A stretch of 64,000 bases of DNA from Psychrobacter aquimaris. Its GTDB lineage: Bacteria; Pseudomonadota; Gammaproteobacteria; Pseudomonadales; Moraxellaceae. How positions within the stretch are numbered: the stretch's first letter is position 1; each line of letters begins with the position of its first letter. The notes beneath the pieces were generated by a model. It saw only the letters and a list, made by a program, of their open reading frames with translations, did not search any database and was not told the origin of the DNA. This document shows positions 54,911 through 63,712 of this stretch, piece by piece. Where the stretch lies: the NCBI RefSeq assembly GCF_016107525.1, contig NZ_JABASR010000002.1:186001-250000 (forward strand). Reading direction: 5' to 3'. The translations under genes and the position numbers were made by a program.

Positions 54911-56515
54911 TTAACCAATTACTAACTGCTCCAACCCATCATCAGCCGTTGCTAAGTTGGCTACCATAGATAAGGCATGGGCTTGCTGACTAGTATGGTC
55001 AGTTTTTGGGGTAGCCGCTGTACCACCACGTAACCAGTTATTAGCTGTAGTGTCACTATTTTTATTTTTCTGCTGATTTTGCAAATTATACCAAGCCAAA
55101 TCATGATGAAGCGCGACCACGTCTCCCATAATGAGCAAGGCTGGCGTGGGTAGCTGGTTTTTTTCTTGCAACTCAACGATGTCAGCAAGCGTTCCCGTTA
55201 ATACTTGCTGATTGGGCATGCTAGCATTAGATACAATAGCAATCGGAGTATCGCTACTACGACCAGCATTAATCAAGCCTTCAGTCAAACGTGCCAGTGA
55301 ATGCAGTCCCATATAAAATACTACTGTTTCATCAGTATTCAAAAAGTTTTTGAAGTTACTGTTGGGCGCACCCGCTTTTAAAAATCCAGTGACAAAACGT
55401 ACTGACTGCGAATGGTCACGATGGGTCAGCGGAATGCCAGCATAGCTAGCGGCAGCATTGGCAGCGGTAATACCAGGCACCACTTGATACGGGACGCCAT
55501 GCGCACGCAAGCTCTCAATTTCTTCGCCGCCACGCCCAAATATGAAAGGATCACCGCCTTTTAGACGCACCACACGGCGACCTTCTTTAGCGCTATTGAC
55601 CAACAACTCATTGATACCAAGTTGCGCTACCGCATGGTTGCTACGTTTTTTGCCAACAAATACCTTATCAGCATCGCGGCGGCATAAGTCCAAGACTTGC
55701 GGCGAGACTAGCGCATCATAGTAAACAATGTCAGCCTGCTGCATGAGACGCAGCGCTTTAAATGTGAGCAGCTCTGGGTCACCTGGGCCTGCACCAACGA
55801 TATAAACTTCGCCTATTGCATTTTGCATAGTTTGGAGTTCTGTGGGTTTATCTTTTACTGCACTTTTTTCACTGATAGCAGCAGCTGTTTTATCTAAATC
55901 GGCTTGTAATTGTGCCGCCGCTTCATCTTCATTACCAGCAAACATCAGCTGACTGACTGAACCTTCAAATGCCTTTTCCCAAAACTGCCTGCGTCCAGTA
56001 AGCGTTGGTATTTTAGTTTTCACTTCGCTACGGAAGTCACCTGCTAATTTGGCCAATTTTCCGTAGCCTTGTGGAATCAAGGTTTCAAGGCGAGCGCGCA
56101 ATAGACGTGCCAGCACTGGTGCTTTGCCATTAGATGAAATACCAATCACAATTGGATTGCGATCAACAATCGCAGGGAAGATAAAGTCGCATAAATGCGG
56201 CGTATCGACCACATTGACCGGAATATTTAGCTCAGTAGCATCTGCGTGAATTTGATGATTAAGCATTTCGTCATCGGTCGCGGCAGTGATAACGCGCGCA
56301 CCTGGCATATAAGTTTTATCATAATTTTCATAAATCAGTTGGTGCTTGCTATCACTGAGCAAGGCTTGTAGCTCAACACTGATACTTGGCGCAAGGATAG
56401 TGATAACAGCACCCGCACGACTGAGCAAGTCAGCTTTACGTAGCGCCACATCACCGCCGCCAACGATCAGCACTTTTCGGTCTTCTAATTTAAAAAATAA
56501 TGGGAAGGTGTTCAT
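54911..56515 (-). CDS. cysG: Siroheme synthase CysG (fused dehydrogenase/ferrochelatase and uroporphyrinogen III methyltransferase)
   Basis: The 534-residue protein has the CysG-B half (VGGGDVALRKADLL, then VVDTPHLCDFIFPAIV) and the CysG-A methyltransferase half (YIVGAGPGDPELLT, GGDPFIFGRGGEE, PGITAANAAASYAGIPLTHR). A linker of about 20 residues joins them (DKTAAAISEKSAVKDKPTEL). It makes siroheme from uroporphyrinogen III, the cofactor of CysI. A C-terminal tail of about 50 residues rich in Asn/Thr extends past the usual end. ATG 56515 aligns with the usual CysG start; an ATG five codons earlier (56530) is possible. Confidence 0.95.
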   Translation of the reverse strand: MNTFPLFFKLEDRKVLIVGGGDVALRKADLLSRAGAVITILAPSISVELQALLSDSKHQLIYENYDKTYMPGARVITAATDDEMLNHQIHADATELNIPVNVVDTPHLCDFIFPAIVDRNPIVIGISSNGKAPVLARLLRARLETLIPQGYGKLAKLAGDFRSEVKTKIPTLTGRRQFWEKAFEGSVSQLMFAGNEDEAAAQLQADLDKTAAAISEKSAVKDKPTELQTMQNAIGEVYIVGAGPGDPELLTFKALRLMQQADIVYYDALVSPQVLDLCRRDADKVFVGKKRSNHAVAQLGINELLVNSAKEGRRVVRLKGGDPFIFGRGGEEIESLRAHGVPYQVVPGITAANAAASYAGIPLTHRDHSQSVRFVTGFLKAGAPNSNFKNFLNTDETVVFYMGLHSLARLTEGLINAGRSSDTPIAIVSNASMPNQQVLTGTLADIVELQEKNQLPTPALLIMGDVVALHHDLAWYNLQNQQKNKNSDTTANNWLRGGTAATPKTDHTSQQAHALSMVANLATADDGLEQLVIG

Positions 56516-56672
56516 AGCATGACCAATCATTCAATGGAATATATAAAGCTATTATGAGTTATCAGGCGGGCAGGCTCACGTAGTGAATTGGCATTAGCAT
56601 ATTCGTTTTTGTCATGTTGGTGAGGGTTTTTAGTGGGGTGTGGAATAGGTGAGGAGAGATGAAATACGGGAT

Positions 56673-56708
56673 TAAAAAAGCCACAGGCTTACGTCAAAGC
56701 TTGTGGCT
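56673..56708 (-). terminator. Intrinsic terminator after the acyltransferase
   Basis: AGCCACAGGCTT pairs with AAGCTTGTGGCT (one wobble) over ACGTCA. On the minus strand it ends in T6. Confidence 0.85.
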
Positions 56709-56772
56709 GTCATTTAGATTAGATTTTTGCATTGGCTATTAGCAATAACGAGATTTGACCACGTACAAGAAC

Positions 56773-57723
56773 CTATTCAAACTCACTCAGCATCTTAGTC
56801 ATACGGGCATCTTTTTGTTGCCAGATATCCTCTAACCAATCAAACATCATTTTTTTGGTGGATTCATCACGGTCATAGCCACCGTCCATGATGGCAGCGA
56901 ATAATTCGTCGGGTATCTTTAAGCGAGTCACATCGACACCCAAACGACGAATATTGCCTTTCCATAAATCATCATAATCAGGCGCACCGTCTGGGTAGAC
57001 GATGGTGACGTCTAAAATAGAATCTAATTCATCGCCTAACGCATTAAGTGCTAATGACAAACCGCCAGCGCGTGGCTTTAATAAATGCTGATAAGGGGAT
57101 TTTTGCTGTTCGTGTTTTTCTGGGGTAAAACGCGTCCCTTCTAAGTAATTCAATAGGGCAAAGGGTTTGTTTTTTAATTGACGACAGGCGCGCTTAGCCT
57201 CCAGCAAATTTTGTTTTTTAAGTTCTGGATTCTTGGCCATCGCTTTGGCAGAAAAGCGCTTCATCATCGGAAAGTCTAAAAAATAAAAAGCTTGACCAAT
57301 AACGGGGATATAAATCAGATTAAACTTCGTGAAAAACCGTGTCAGAGGCAGTCTGTCTTGGCTGATATATTGCACAATACTGGTATCAACCCACGATTGA
57401 TGGTTGCTTACCAATAGATACTGCTTGTCTTCGCTCAGATCGTCAGGCAGGTTAATGCGCCAGTCTTTATGGGGTAGCGCATGATCAATGACGGCGTTAT
57501 TACTATTAATCCAGTATTTGGTAATCGCAATCAGCGCATCATCCGCAGCTTTCGCTCCTGTCAGTACTTTTACCGCTCCCAGCGTCCAAATGGGCAGACC
57601 AACCATCGCACTATTGGCAGTGAGGACGCTAGTACCGGTCAAGAAAGACGCTGCTTTGCCTACAGATGGCAGCTTATCGTGCAGTTTTTCATAGAGTGAG
57701 TCTATTTTTTTTATAAAGGGCAT
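56773..57723 (-). CDS. 1-acylglycerol-3-phosphate acyltransferase-like protein (YihG family)
   Basis: The 316-residue protein has the PlsC motif I NHQSWVD (HxxxxD), motif II near FFTKFNLIYIPVIGQAFYFLD, motif III YLEGTRFTPEKH and motif IV, with an N-terminal hydrophobic stretch. This is the YihG/LclAT-like subgroup that transfers acyl chains to lysophospholipids at the inner membrane. ATG 57723 is chosen because it starts MPFIKKIDSLYEK without the implausible 32-residue Cys-rich extension of the longer frame. A pair of 14-bp repeats stands about 180-220 bases upstream. Confidence 0.88.
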   Translation of the reverse strand: MPFIKKIDSLYEKLHDKLPSVGKAASFLTGTSVLTANSAMVGLPIWTLGAVKVLTGAKAADDALIAITKYWINSNNAVIDHALPHKDWRINLPDDLSEDKQYLLVSNHQSWVDTSIVQYISQDRLPLTRFFTKFNLIYIPVIGQAFYFLDFPMMKRFSAKAMAKNPELKKQNLLEAKRACRQLKNKPFALLNYLEGTRFTPEKHEQQKSPYQHLLKPRAGGLSLALNALGDELDSILDVTIVYPDGAPDYDDLWKGNIRRLGVDVTRLKIPDELFAAIMDGGYDRDESTKKMMFDWLEDIWQQKDARMTKMLSEFE

Positions 57724-57899
57724 AACAAATATCCATATTGAGGATGATGGCAAAACCACTACCAAGCTTAAGTGTACAAATGAGCAAAAATAGCCGCAAG
57801 AACAGGCAAATTCGTCCATAATTAGTTTTAAAGATTCAGTTTAATGGCCTGCTGTCTTCAAAGATAAGCCATAGAATACCTTAATGTTAGACAATAAGA

Positions 57900-57945
57900 C
57901 GTTATAACAACGTTATTTATTCAATTGAAACCGTTATAACAACGT
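57900..57945. promoter_or_regulatory. Two identical 14-mers, 32 bp apart, upstream of the acyltransferase
   Basis: CGTTATAACAACGT occurs at 57900-57913 and again at 57932-57945. Each copy contains the 8-bp palindrome GTTATAAC, and the 32-base period puts them on the same face of the helix (about three turns). This resembles a cooperative operator. No regulator is identified; the nearest start on the minus strand is at 57723. Confidence 0.45.
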
Positions 57946-57977
57946 CTCTAGTACGTATCAGCTGGCATAATAAGCAC

Positions 57978-58018
57978 AAAAAAGAAGCGATACTATTAAA
58001 GTTATCGCTTCTTTTTTT
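57978..58018. terminator. Bidirectional terminator after cysH
   Basis: A 15-bp stem, AAAAAAGAAGCGATA and its complement, with a 10-base loop and T-runs in both directions. It lies about 40 bases beyond the cysH stop. Confidence 0.92.
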
Positions 58019-58059
58019 AATACGTTTAATCACTCAGTGCGCCATTACTGGCTAAGTAA

Positions 58060-58698
58060 TTATAGCTGCGTGTGCAAACCACACTCACGGCTTTCTTCTA
58101 CTTTAGTCGGATCAAAGTAATCAAACTCATTTGGTAGATTATGCTCTTCAAGATATACATCTAAATCCGCATCAGTTTTCTCAAATAATGGCGCTACTTT
58201 TAACACGCCGTCTTTTGATAGACTCAATACATCCAACCCTTGACGGAACTCGGTTTGATCTTTACGAATGGCATTGAACCAAACATCTGGCTTTAGCTCA
58301 TCTAACGCACGGCGGAATGGCTCAAGTTTTACTTGGTCAGTGAACTCATCATGTTGTGGATTGTCAATGCCAGGAATACCATTCATCGTTGCATCGCGAT
58401 AAGCTGCCGTTTGCTTAGGAATATAAGTGATGACGTTTAAGTTTAAGTCACGGATGACTTTATTAGCGAACTGATAGGTCGCGTCGGTATTATAGCCTGA
58501 ATCTACCCAAAGTACCGTGATGTCAGGACGCTGTTTAGCGACTAAATGCAGAATGGCTGATTCGTATGGTCGAAAGTTGGTCGTAATGATTGGGTTTTTT
58601 GCTTGAGTTAACGCCCATTCAACGATTTGCTCAGGCGATTTGCCTTGCAAGTCTTGGTTGGCTTGGTCAAGATCTAGGTTTGGATGTAATTGGCTCAT
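58060..58698 (-). CDS. cysH: Phosphoadenylyl-sulfate reductase (thioredoxin) type CysH
   Basis: The 212-residue protein has the adenylyl-sulfate binding motifs TTNFRPYESA and LWVDSGYNTDATYQF and the C-terminal ECGLH with the catalytic C206. The FeS cysteine pairs (CCxxRK and CxxC) of adenylyl-sulfate reductases are absent; the equivalent place reads FNAIRKDQTEF. By those rules it should use PAPS. It is shorter than the roughly 244 residues of enteric CysH. It follows DUF934 by 57 bases and belongs to the cysI-DUF934-cysH operon. Confidence 0.92.
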   Translation of the reverse strand: MSQLHPNLDLDQANQDLQGKSPEQIVEWALTQAKNPIITTNFRPYESAILHLVAKQRPDITVLWVDSGYNTDATYQFANKVIRDLNLNVITYIPKQTAAYRDATMNGIPGIDNPQHDEFTDQVKLEPFRRALDELKPDVWFNAIRKDQTEFRQGLDVLSLSKDGVLKVAPLFEKTDADLDVYLEEHNLPNEFDYFDPTKVEESRECGLHTQL

Positions 58699-58755
58699 GA
58701 TACGTTCCTTAATGGTTGTTAGTATAAAATTTCGATTAAAAAATTATGGTCAGTG

Positions 58756-59376
58756 CTAAAGCTGTGCGACTGAGGGTTCTGACTGTTTAGCAAACATCGG
58801 TAATGCTGCAGCATTTCTACCGTCATAGCTGCTGGCTAGAGCAGTAAAGGCTTGACTGATATCAGAGATGGACTGCAAGTCATGCTCATTCAGCACAAAG
58901 CTGGTGGCACCTGCCCGCAGTAGATAAGCAATTTGATCGCGACCAAAATTACCAGCCATACGAATCTCGCCCTCATAGCCCAGCTGACGCAATGTTTGTG
59001 CAAAGCTAAAACCGCGACCATCCACAAAGCTTGGGACATGAATCACGATCAAATCTTGCGTCAATAAAAAGTCTTTAACCTCAGCTAAGGCGTCAGCATC
59101 GGTGTTAGAGGTAATCCAAACACCTAGACGGCTACTGTGCTGCTTGAGGATATCAAATACTTGCTCTAGCAAACCGTTTGCCAGTTGGCCATCAGCATTT
59201 AATAAATCTGCTAATGGTACGAGTACATCAACTTTTTCTTGTTTGTGCAATAGCTCAAGCAAGGTAAGGTTTGATAACGCGATACCATCAGGCAGCTGCT
59301 CCGTCGCTAGCGCTTGCCAAGTATCTTCGCCACTGATGTCTGCGCCATGGCTATCGAGCACATGATGATTAGCCAT
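58756..59376 (-). CDS. DUF934 protein of the sulfite reductase operon
   Basis: This 206-residue protein belongs to DUF934, which is regularly found between cysI and cysH in pseudomonads and relatives. Features include LGVWITSNTDADAL, a central VPSFVDGRGFSFAQTLRQLGY and FGRDQIAYLLRAGATSFVL. Its activity is unproven; a role in sulfite reductase function or siroheme handling is a guess from context. The ATG at 59376 overlaps the cysI stop (ATGGCTAA) and has AAGGAGAAGG upstream, which favours translational coupling. Confidence 0.9.
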   Translation of the reverse strand: MANHHVLDSHGADISGEDTWQALATEQLPDGIALSNLTLLELLHKQEKVDVLVPLADLLNADGQLANGLLEQVFDILKQHSSRLGVWITSNTDADALAEVKDFLLTQDLIVIHVPSFVDGRGFSFAQTLRQLGYEGEIRMAGNFGRDQIAYLLRAGATSFVLNEHDLQSISDISQAFTALASSYDGRNAAALPMFAKQSEPSVAQL

Positions 59377-61054
59377 AGACCTTCTCCTTAAAGGGGGCGA
59401 TACCAACGCGGTCAATCACGTCACCAAAACCCTCAACATCCTGTTCGTTAGTACCGCGTATATCCAGATAAACATCTAAAATGGTTTGTAAAGTGCTAGC
59501 CACATCATCAGCTGGCACCGCTTTTCCTAAGATTTTGCCCAGTTTGGCATCGTCACTAGAGTTGCCGCCAAGGCTGATCTGATACCAATGCTCACCTTTT
59601 TTGTCCACACCCAAGATACCAATGTCACCTGTGTGATGATGGGCGCAGGCATTCATACAGCCTGACATGTTTAAGCGAATATCGCCTAAGTCATATAAAT
59701 AGTCCAAATCATCAAACTGCTTTTCGATTTGTTCCGCGATATTGTACGTGGTCGCATTGGCCAGTGAGCAGTAGTCCCAACCTGGGCAGACAATCATGTC
59801 GGTCAAGGTATTGATGTTGGCGCGTGCTAAATGCAGATCTGACAATTGCTGCCACAATTCATAAAGGTCGTTGGTTTGCACATCAGCGAATACCAGATTT
59901 TGCTGATACGTACCGCGCAACTCACCAAAGCTATAACGATCAGACAGATCAGCAAGAGCGTCCATTTGTGAGTCGGTCAAGTCCCCTGAAGGCACGTAAC
60001 TACCGTCGACCAGACCAGCTTTTAAAGAGATCACTACCGCACGGTAACCGTCCACCTTATGTGCGACGGTATTCTGGTTGTACCAGTTGGCAAAGTCTTT
60101 ATCAGTGTTTAGTTGTTGTTGTAGCTCAGACTGTACTTGCAGCGCATCAAATGACTGATAATCAGGCATACTAAAGTAGCTGGTAGCGGTGTCAAAATTA
60201 TCTTCAGTCAAAGTAAGCGGGCCACCTTTAGTGTGTGCTTCCCACTCAGCATCCACCAATTTGGCAAACTGACTACCGCCTAAGCTATCGACCAAAATTT
60301 TAATACGGGCTTTATACTTATTGTCACGGCGACCGTGTAAGTTATAAACGCGCAAAATGGCATCGAGATAGCTGAGCAAATGCTCACGAGGTAAAAACTT
60401 GCGAATGGTTTTGCCAATAACGGGGGTGCGTCCTAAGCCACCACCAACGATCACTTCAAAGCCAAGCTCGCCTGCGTCATTGGTAATGACGTGCAGACCC
60501 ACATCGTGTACTTGCGTTGCAGCGCGATCCGCTTCGGTACCGATCACCGCAATTTTGAATTTGCGCGGTAAAAAAGCAAACTCAGGGTGGAAGGTTGACC
60601 ACTGACGAATGATTTCACAGTAGGGACGTGGATCAGCGATTTCTTCTTTATGGATACCAGCGTAAGGATCCGTTGTAGTATTACGGATACAGTTGCCTGA
60701 GGTTTGGATGGCATGCATCTGTACCGTTGCCAATTCTGCCAAAATATCTGGCACCTCTTCTAGTTTTGGCCAGTTCAGCTGAATATTGGTACGGGTAGTC
60801 ATGTGCCCATAACCTTTATCATACTTGCGGGTAATCTCTGCCAATTTGCGCAACTGATAGCTGGCAAGTAGACCGTAAGGAATGGCGATACGCAACATCG
60901 GCGCATAACGCTGAATATACAGACCGTTTTGCAGCCGTAGTGGCAAAAACTGCTCTTCTGGCAGCTCACCCGCTAGAAATCGCTCGGTTTGGTCGCGAAA
61001 TTGAGCAACTCGTTCCTCTACCAACGTCTGGTCAGCGTAATTATATTGATACAT
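59369..61054 (-). CDS. cysI: Nitrite/sulfite reductase, siroheme FeS type (CysI)
   Basis: The 561-residue enzyme carries the siroheme-[4Fe-4S] cysteines C423, C429 (CPGWDYC), C466 and C470 (MSGCMNAC). It also has two NIR/SIR ferredoxin-like halves with TTRTNIQLNWPKLEEVPDI and GGGLGRTPVIG. It reduces sulfite to sulfide, and the Pseudomonas-type layout with DUF934 behind it is typical. The electron donor subunit CysJ is not adjacent; ferredoxin or another reductase may supply electrons. The spacer to sat is 353 bases. Confidence 0.95.
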   Translation of the reverse strand: MYQYNYADQTLVEERVAQFRDQTERFLAGELPEEQFLPLRLQNGLYIQRYAPMLRIAIPYGLLASYQLRKLAEITRKYDKGYGHMTTRTNIQLNWPKLEEVPDILAELATVQMHAIQTSGNCIRNTTTDPYAGIHKEEIADPRPYCEIIRQWSTFHPEFAFLPRKFKIAVIGTEADRAATQVHDVGLHVITNDAGELGFEVIVGGGLGRTPVIGKTIRKFLPREHLLSYLDAILRVYNLHGRRDNKYKARIKILVDSLGGSQFAKLVDAEWEAHTKGGPLTLTEDNFDTATSYFSMPDYQSFDALQVQSELQQQLNTDKDFANWYNQNTVAHKVDGYRAVVISLKAGLVDGSYVPSGDLTDSQMDALADLSDRYSFGELRGTYQQNLVFADVQTNDLYELWQQLSDLHLARANINTLTDMIVCPGWDYCSLANATTYNIAEQIEKQFDDLDYLYDLGDIRLNMSGCMNACAHHHTGDIGILGVDKKGEHWYQISLGGNSSDDAKLGKILGKAVPADDVASTLQTILDVYLDIRGTNEQDVEGFGDVIDRVGIAPFKEKVYG

Positions 61055-61407
61055 GACGTAATCTCAGTTTTGTTTTTAGTCTTAAAAGCAGCGATGTAAG
61101 CAATCTCATCTGTGTGCTCGTGTGCGATAAACTTTATCACAAATCGCAATATAAACAATTCAGCTATACATCATATAAGCTTGTACTTAGAAACATAAAT
61201 TCCTTTCAGACATATCCATATCCAAACACAGCATAAATTTTCATAACGAAAGTTAGGTAGCCTATGCTTATCAAATTTAATGCCTGACTGTAGTGCTGTA
61301 TTTATCGTCTATCGAGGGCTTCCTTACTAGTTTTTTACGCTTAGTAGCTTTTTGCTTTGTTTCTGATTTTCTTCGACCATTCTTTTTTAAGAGGTTTTAA
61401 TAACTAT
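61055..61407. other. Divergent control region between cysI and sat
   Basis: The 353-base spacer holds both promoters of the sulfur genes. A 13-bp palindrome (GATAAA-C-TTTATC) lies at 61126-61138, 72 bases before the cysI start. AT-rich stretches could be CysB-type sites, but no clear consensus is visible. No gene is seen. Confidence 0.5.
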
Positions 61408-62658
61408 ATGTCTCAGACCCAAATCCAAACCCAGTCAAAACTCGTTCCTCCACATGGTAGTGCAGAGCTTAAGCCGTTATTGTTAAATGATGAAGCACGT
61501 GCTCAAGCATTAAAAATTGCCAGCACATTACCATCTATTACCCTCAGCTCACGTGAGCGTGGTGATTTAATCATGTTCGGTATCGGTGGCTTTACCCCAT
61601 TAAATGGTTTTATGAATCAAGCCAATTGGCAAGGTGTGGTTGATAACATGCGCTTGCAAAGCGGTGATAATGCGGGTTTGTTTTGGCCCATTCCTATCAC
61701 CTTGTCTGCGCCAAAAGCGACGGCGGATAGTCTGAGTCAAGGCGACAAAGTAGCATTGGTCGCTCAAGATGGCGAAGTCATGGGTATCTTGACGGTAGAA
61801 GAGACCTATACCATTGATAAAGAACACGAGTGTCAGCAAGTATTTACGACCACGGACCCAGAACATCCGGGTGTACAGCAAGTATTGAATCAAGAAGAAG
61901 TCAATATTGCCGGTAGCGTGGAGGTATTGAGCGAAGGCGAGTTCCCAACGTTATATCCAGAAATCTACAAAACCCCAGCAGAAACGCGTGAAATATTAGA
62001 TGCTAAGGGCTGGAAAACAGTTGCTGCGTTCCAAACGCGTAATCCAATGCACCGCTCACATGAATACCTTGCCAAAATTGCGATTGAGATCTGTGATGGT
62101 GTGTTGATTCATTCCTTATTAGGTGCATTAAAGCCAGGCGACATTCCAGCCGAAGTACGTCAAGAAGCTATTAAAACGCTCATTGATAACTATTTTAGAC
62201 AAGATACGGTTATTCAAGCGGGTTATCCGTTAGACATGCGCTATGCAGGTCCACGTGAGGCGCTACTACATGCACTATTCCGTCAAAACTATGGCTGTAG
62301 CCACCTTATTGTTGGTCGTGATCATGCTGGTGTGGGCGATTACTATGGTGCATTTGATGCGCAAACCATTTTTGAACAGGTTGGCAAGGACGATCTGATC
62401 ACTCAGCCGCTAAAAATTGGCTGGACGTTCTGGTGTAATGCTTGTAACGCCATGGCATCTGACAAGACTTGCCCGCATGATGCCTCTGAACACGTTAAAG
62501 TATCAGGTACCAAGCTGCGCAAAGCGCTGTCAGAAGACGAAGAGGTACCAGATAACTTTAGCCGTCCAGAAGTCTTACAGATTTTGCGTGATTATTATGC
62601 GGGTATCGCAAGAGAGGAGCGTGCTGAAGTGAAATTAGTCGGTGCCTCTGCAGTGTAA
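61408..62658 (+). CDS. sat: Sulfate adenylyltransferase, Sat type
   Basis: The 416-residue ATP sulfurylase has the [10 protein letters not shown] motif (Q209 to H218, with H215 and H218 contacting ATP), [16 protein letters not shown] and [15 protein letters not shown]-terminal [15 protein letters not shown] looks like a zinc site found in related enzymes. This monomer-type Sat replaces the CysD/CysN pair. No APS kinase domain is fused. ATG 61408 aligns with the family start; the longer frame begins 51 bases earlier at 61357. AAGAGG lies about 13 bases upstream. Confidence 0.95.
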   Translation: MSQTQIQTQSKLVPPHGSAELKPLLLNDEARAQALKIASTLPSITLSSRERGDLIMFGIGGFTPLNGFMNQANWQGVVDNMRLQSGDNAGLFWPIPITLSAPKATADSLSQGDKVALVAQDGEVMGILTVEETYTIDKEHECQQVFTTTDPEHPGVQQVLNQEEVNIAGSVEVLSEGEFPTLYPEIYKTPAETREILDAKGWKTVAAFQTRNPMHRSHEYLAKIAIEICDGVLIHSLLGALKPGDIPAEVRQEAIKTLIDNYFRQDTVIQAGYPLDMRYAGPREALLHALFRQNYGCSHLIVGRDHAGVGDYYGAFDAQTIFEQVGKDDLITQPLKIGWTFWCNACNAMASDKTCPHDASEHVKVSGTKLRKALSEDEEVPDNFSRPEVLQILRDYYAGIAREERAEVKLVGASAV

Positions 62659-62715
62659 ATATTATTTTTCAGTTGATGCTTTTTAGTTGATGCGCAAAAT
62701 TAAAAAATACCCATA

Positions 62716-62754
62716 AAAAAAAGGGGTCAGACAATAAATCTGATCCCTTTTTTT
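62716..62754. terminator. Bidirectional terminator after sat
   Basis: A 16-bp stem (AAAAAAAGGGGTCAGA and TCTGATCCCTTTTTTT, one wobble) with a 7-base loop and long A- and T-runs. It also lies past the converging lipoprotein gene. Confidence 0.92.
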
Positions 62755-62797
62755 ATCTTCCGGAGTATATCTAAATTTCTTTTCAATACTTAAATAT

Positions 62798-63322
62798 TTA
62801 ATTCAATTCTAGGTTACCTGCTAGCTTTTGATACTCTCCAACGAACGAACCACCACCTGAGCAAAAATAGTTCAGCGCGTATTTATCTTGACTATCAATA
62901 GTCAGTTTATCATCCTTAAACTGAAAGAATGCCATGCTGTCATTGACTTTGCTTTGGAAAATAATACCGTGCGCATCGTCTTGACCCATCAAGGTTGCTT
63001 GTCCATCAAACTGACACGTCGGTTTTTTCACATCGCTACGCGCTCGTACTTTAATATTAATTTTATCATTCCCATCTGCTCGTATGATCACCCCAACCCA
63101 ATCATAGCCTTGCGCGCGCTTTTCATAATCTTCATCAGCATAGTCTCCAACAACTGCTTGCACAGCTGGCGTAACGTCAGCTATCGGCTGTTTTATGGTT
63201 TGGTGCTTCAGGCTGGGCGTCACGTTATTACAGCCACTTAGGGCAAACAAAGCAGCAGATGTTGTGAAAAGTACCGCAAAAAAGCGTGAGTGACGAGCGT
63301 AACAAGGTGGAGACATGATCAT
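62798..63322 (-). CDS. Hypothetical lipoprotein (174 residues)
   Basis: The N-terminus has a basic start, a hydrophobic core (FFAVLFTTSAALFALSGC) and the lipobox LSGC with its cysteine at residue 31. The mature part is about 140 residues, with VGDYADEDYEKRAQGYDWVGV and two further cysteines near residues 103 and 154. This suggests a compact beta-rich periplasmic domain. AAGG lies seven bases before the first ATG; ATG 63316 is an alternative. No family is recognised. Confidence 0.72.
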   Translation of the reverse strand: MIMSPPCYARHSRFFAVLFTTSAALFALSGCNNVTPSLKHQTIKQPIADVTPAVQAVVGDYADEDYEKRAQGYDWVGVIIRADGNDKINIKVRARSDVKKPTCQFDGQATLMGQDDAHGIIFQSKVNDSMAFFQFKDDKLTIDSQDKYALNYFCSGGGSFVGEYQKLAGNLELN

Positions 63323-63712
63323 TTAAATACCTTTGATAAAGGAGTGGTTAATAGGAATGGTCGTTATCTATCTAAACGCAACGCCTGACAAGCATGGTTG
63401 TCAGGTTGTCAGAGATAGTATCGTTTACATAAAGGCTCGTCTATATAGTAAGCAATACCATAACTTACTCAAAAGTGTCTGCTTATCACTATACCGCAAA
63501 AATACTTGGAGAAAATAAGCATTGCAGAATAACTAATAACATTACTTATGCCAAGTTAATCACTCGATAAGCGGATTTGTCACTAAGCGTTTGGCTCACA
63601 TGCTGTTAGCATATTTCTCATTATCTATAGAACTAAATCCAAAGGATTATAAGTATTAATAAGGTTATTAATACTATGGAAAACTGTTCTAACAACATTA
63701 TAGAGAGCACTC
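63323..63712. other. Gene-free region between the lipoprotein and sulfate-binding protein genes
   Basis: The 390-base spacer has a perfect 8-bp hairpin CCTGACAA-GCATGG-TTGTCAGG (63384-63405), followed by a further TTGTCAG. No coding frame is credible. It should contain the divergent promoters, including a sulfur-responsive one for the binding protein. Confidence 0.5.

Noticed and set aside
58060-58698. Assigning CysH as an APS reductase
   Set aside because: The FeS-binding cysteine pairs are absent; only the catalytic ECGLH cysteine remains, so the PAPS type is preferred.
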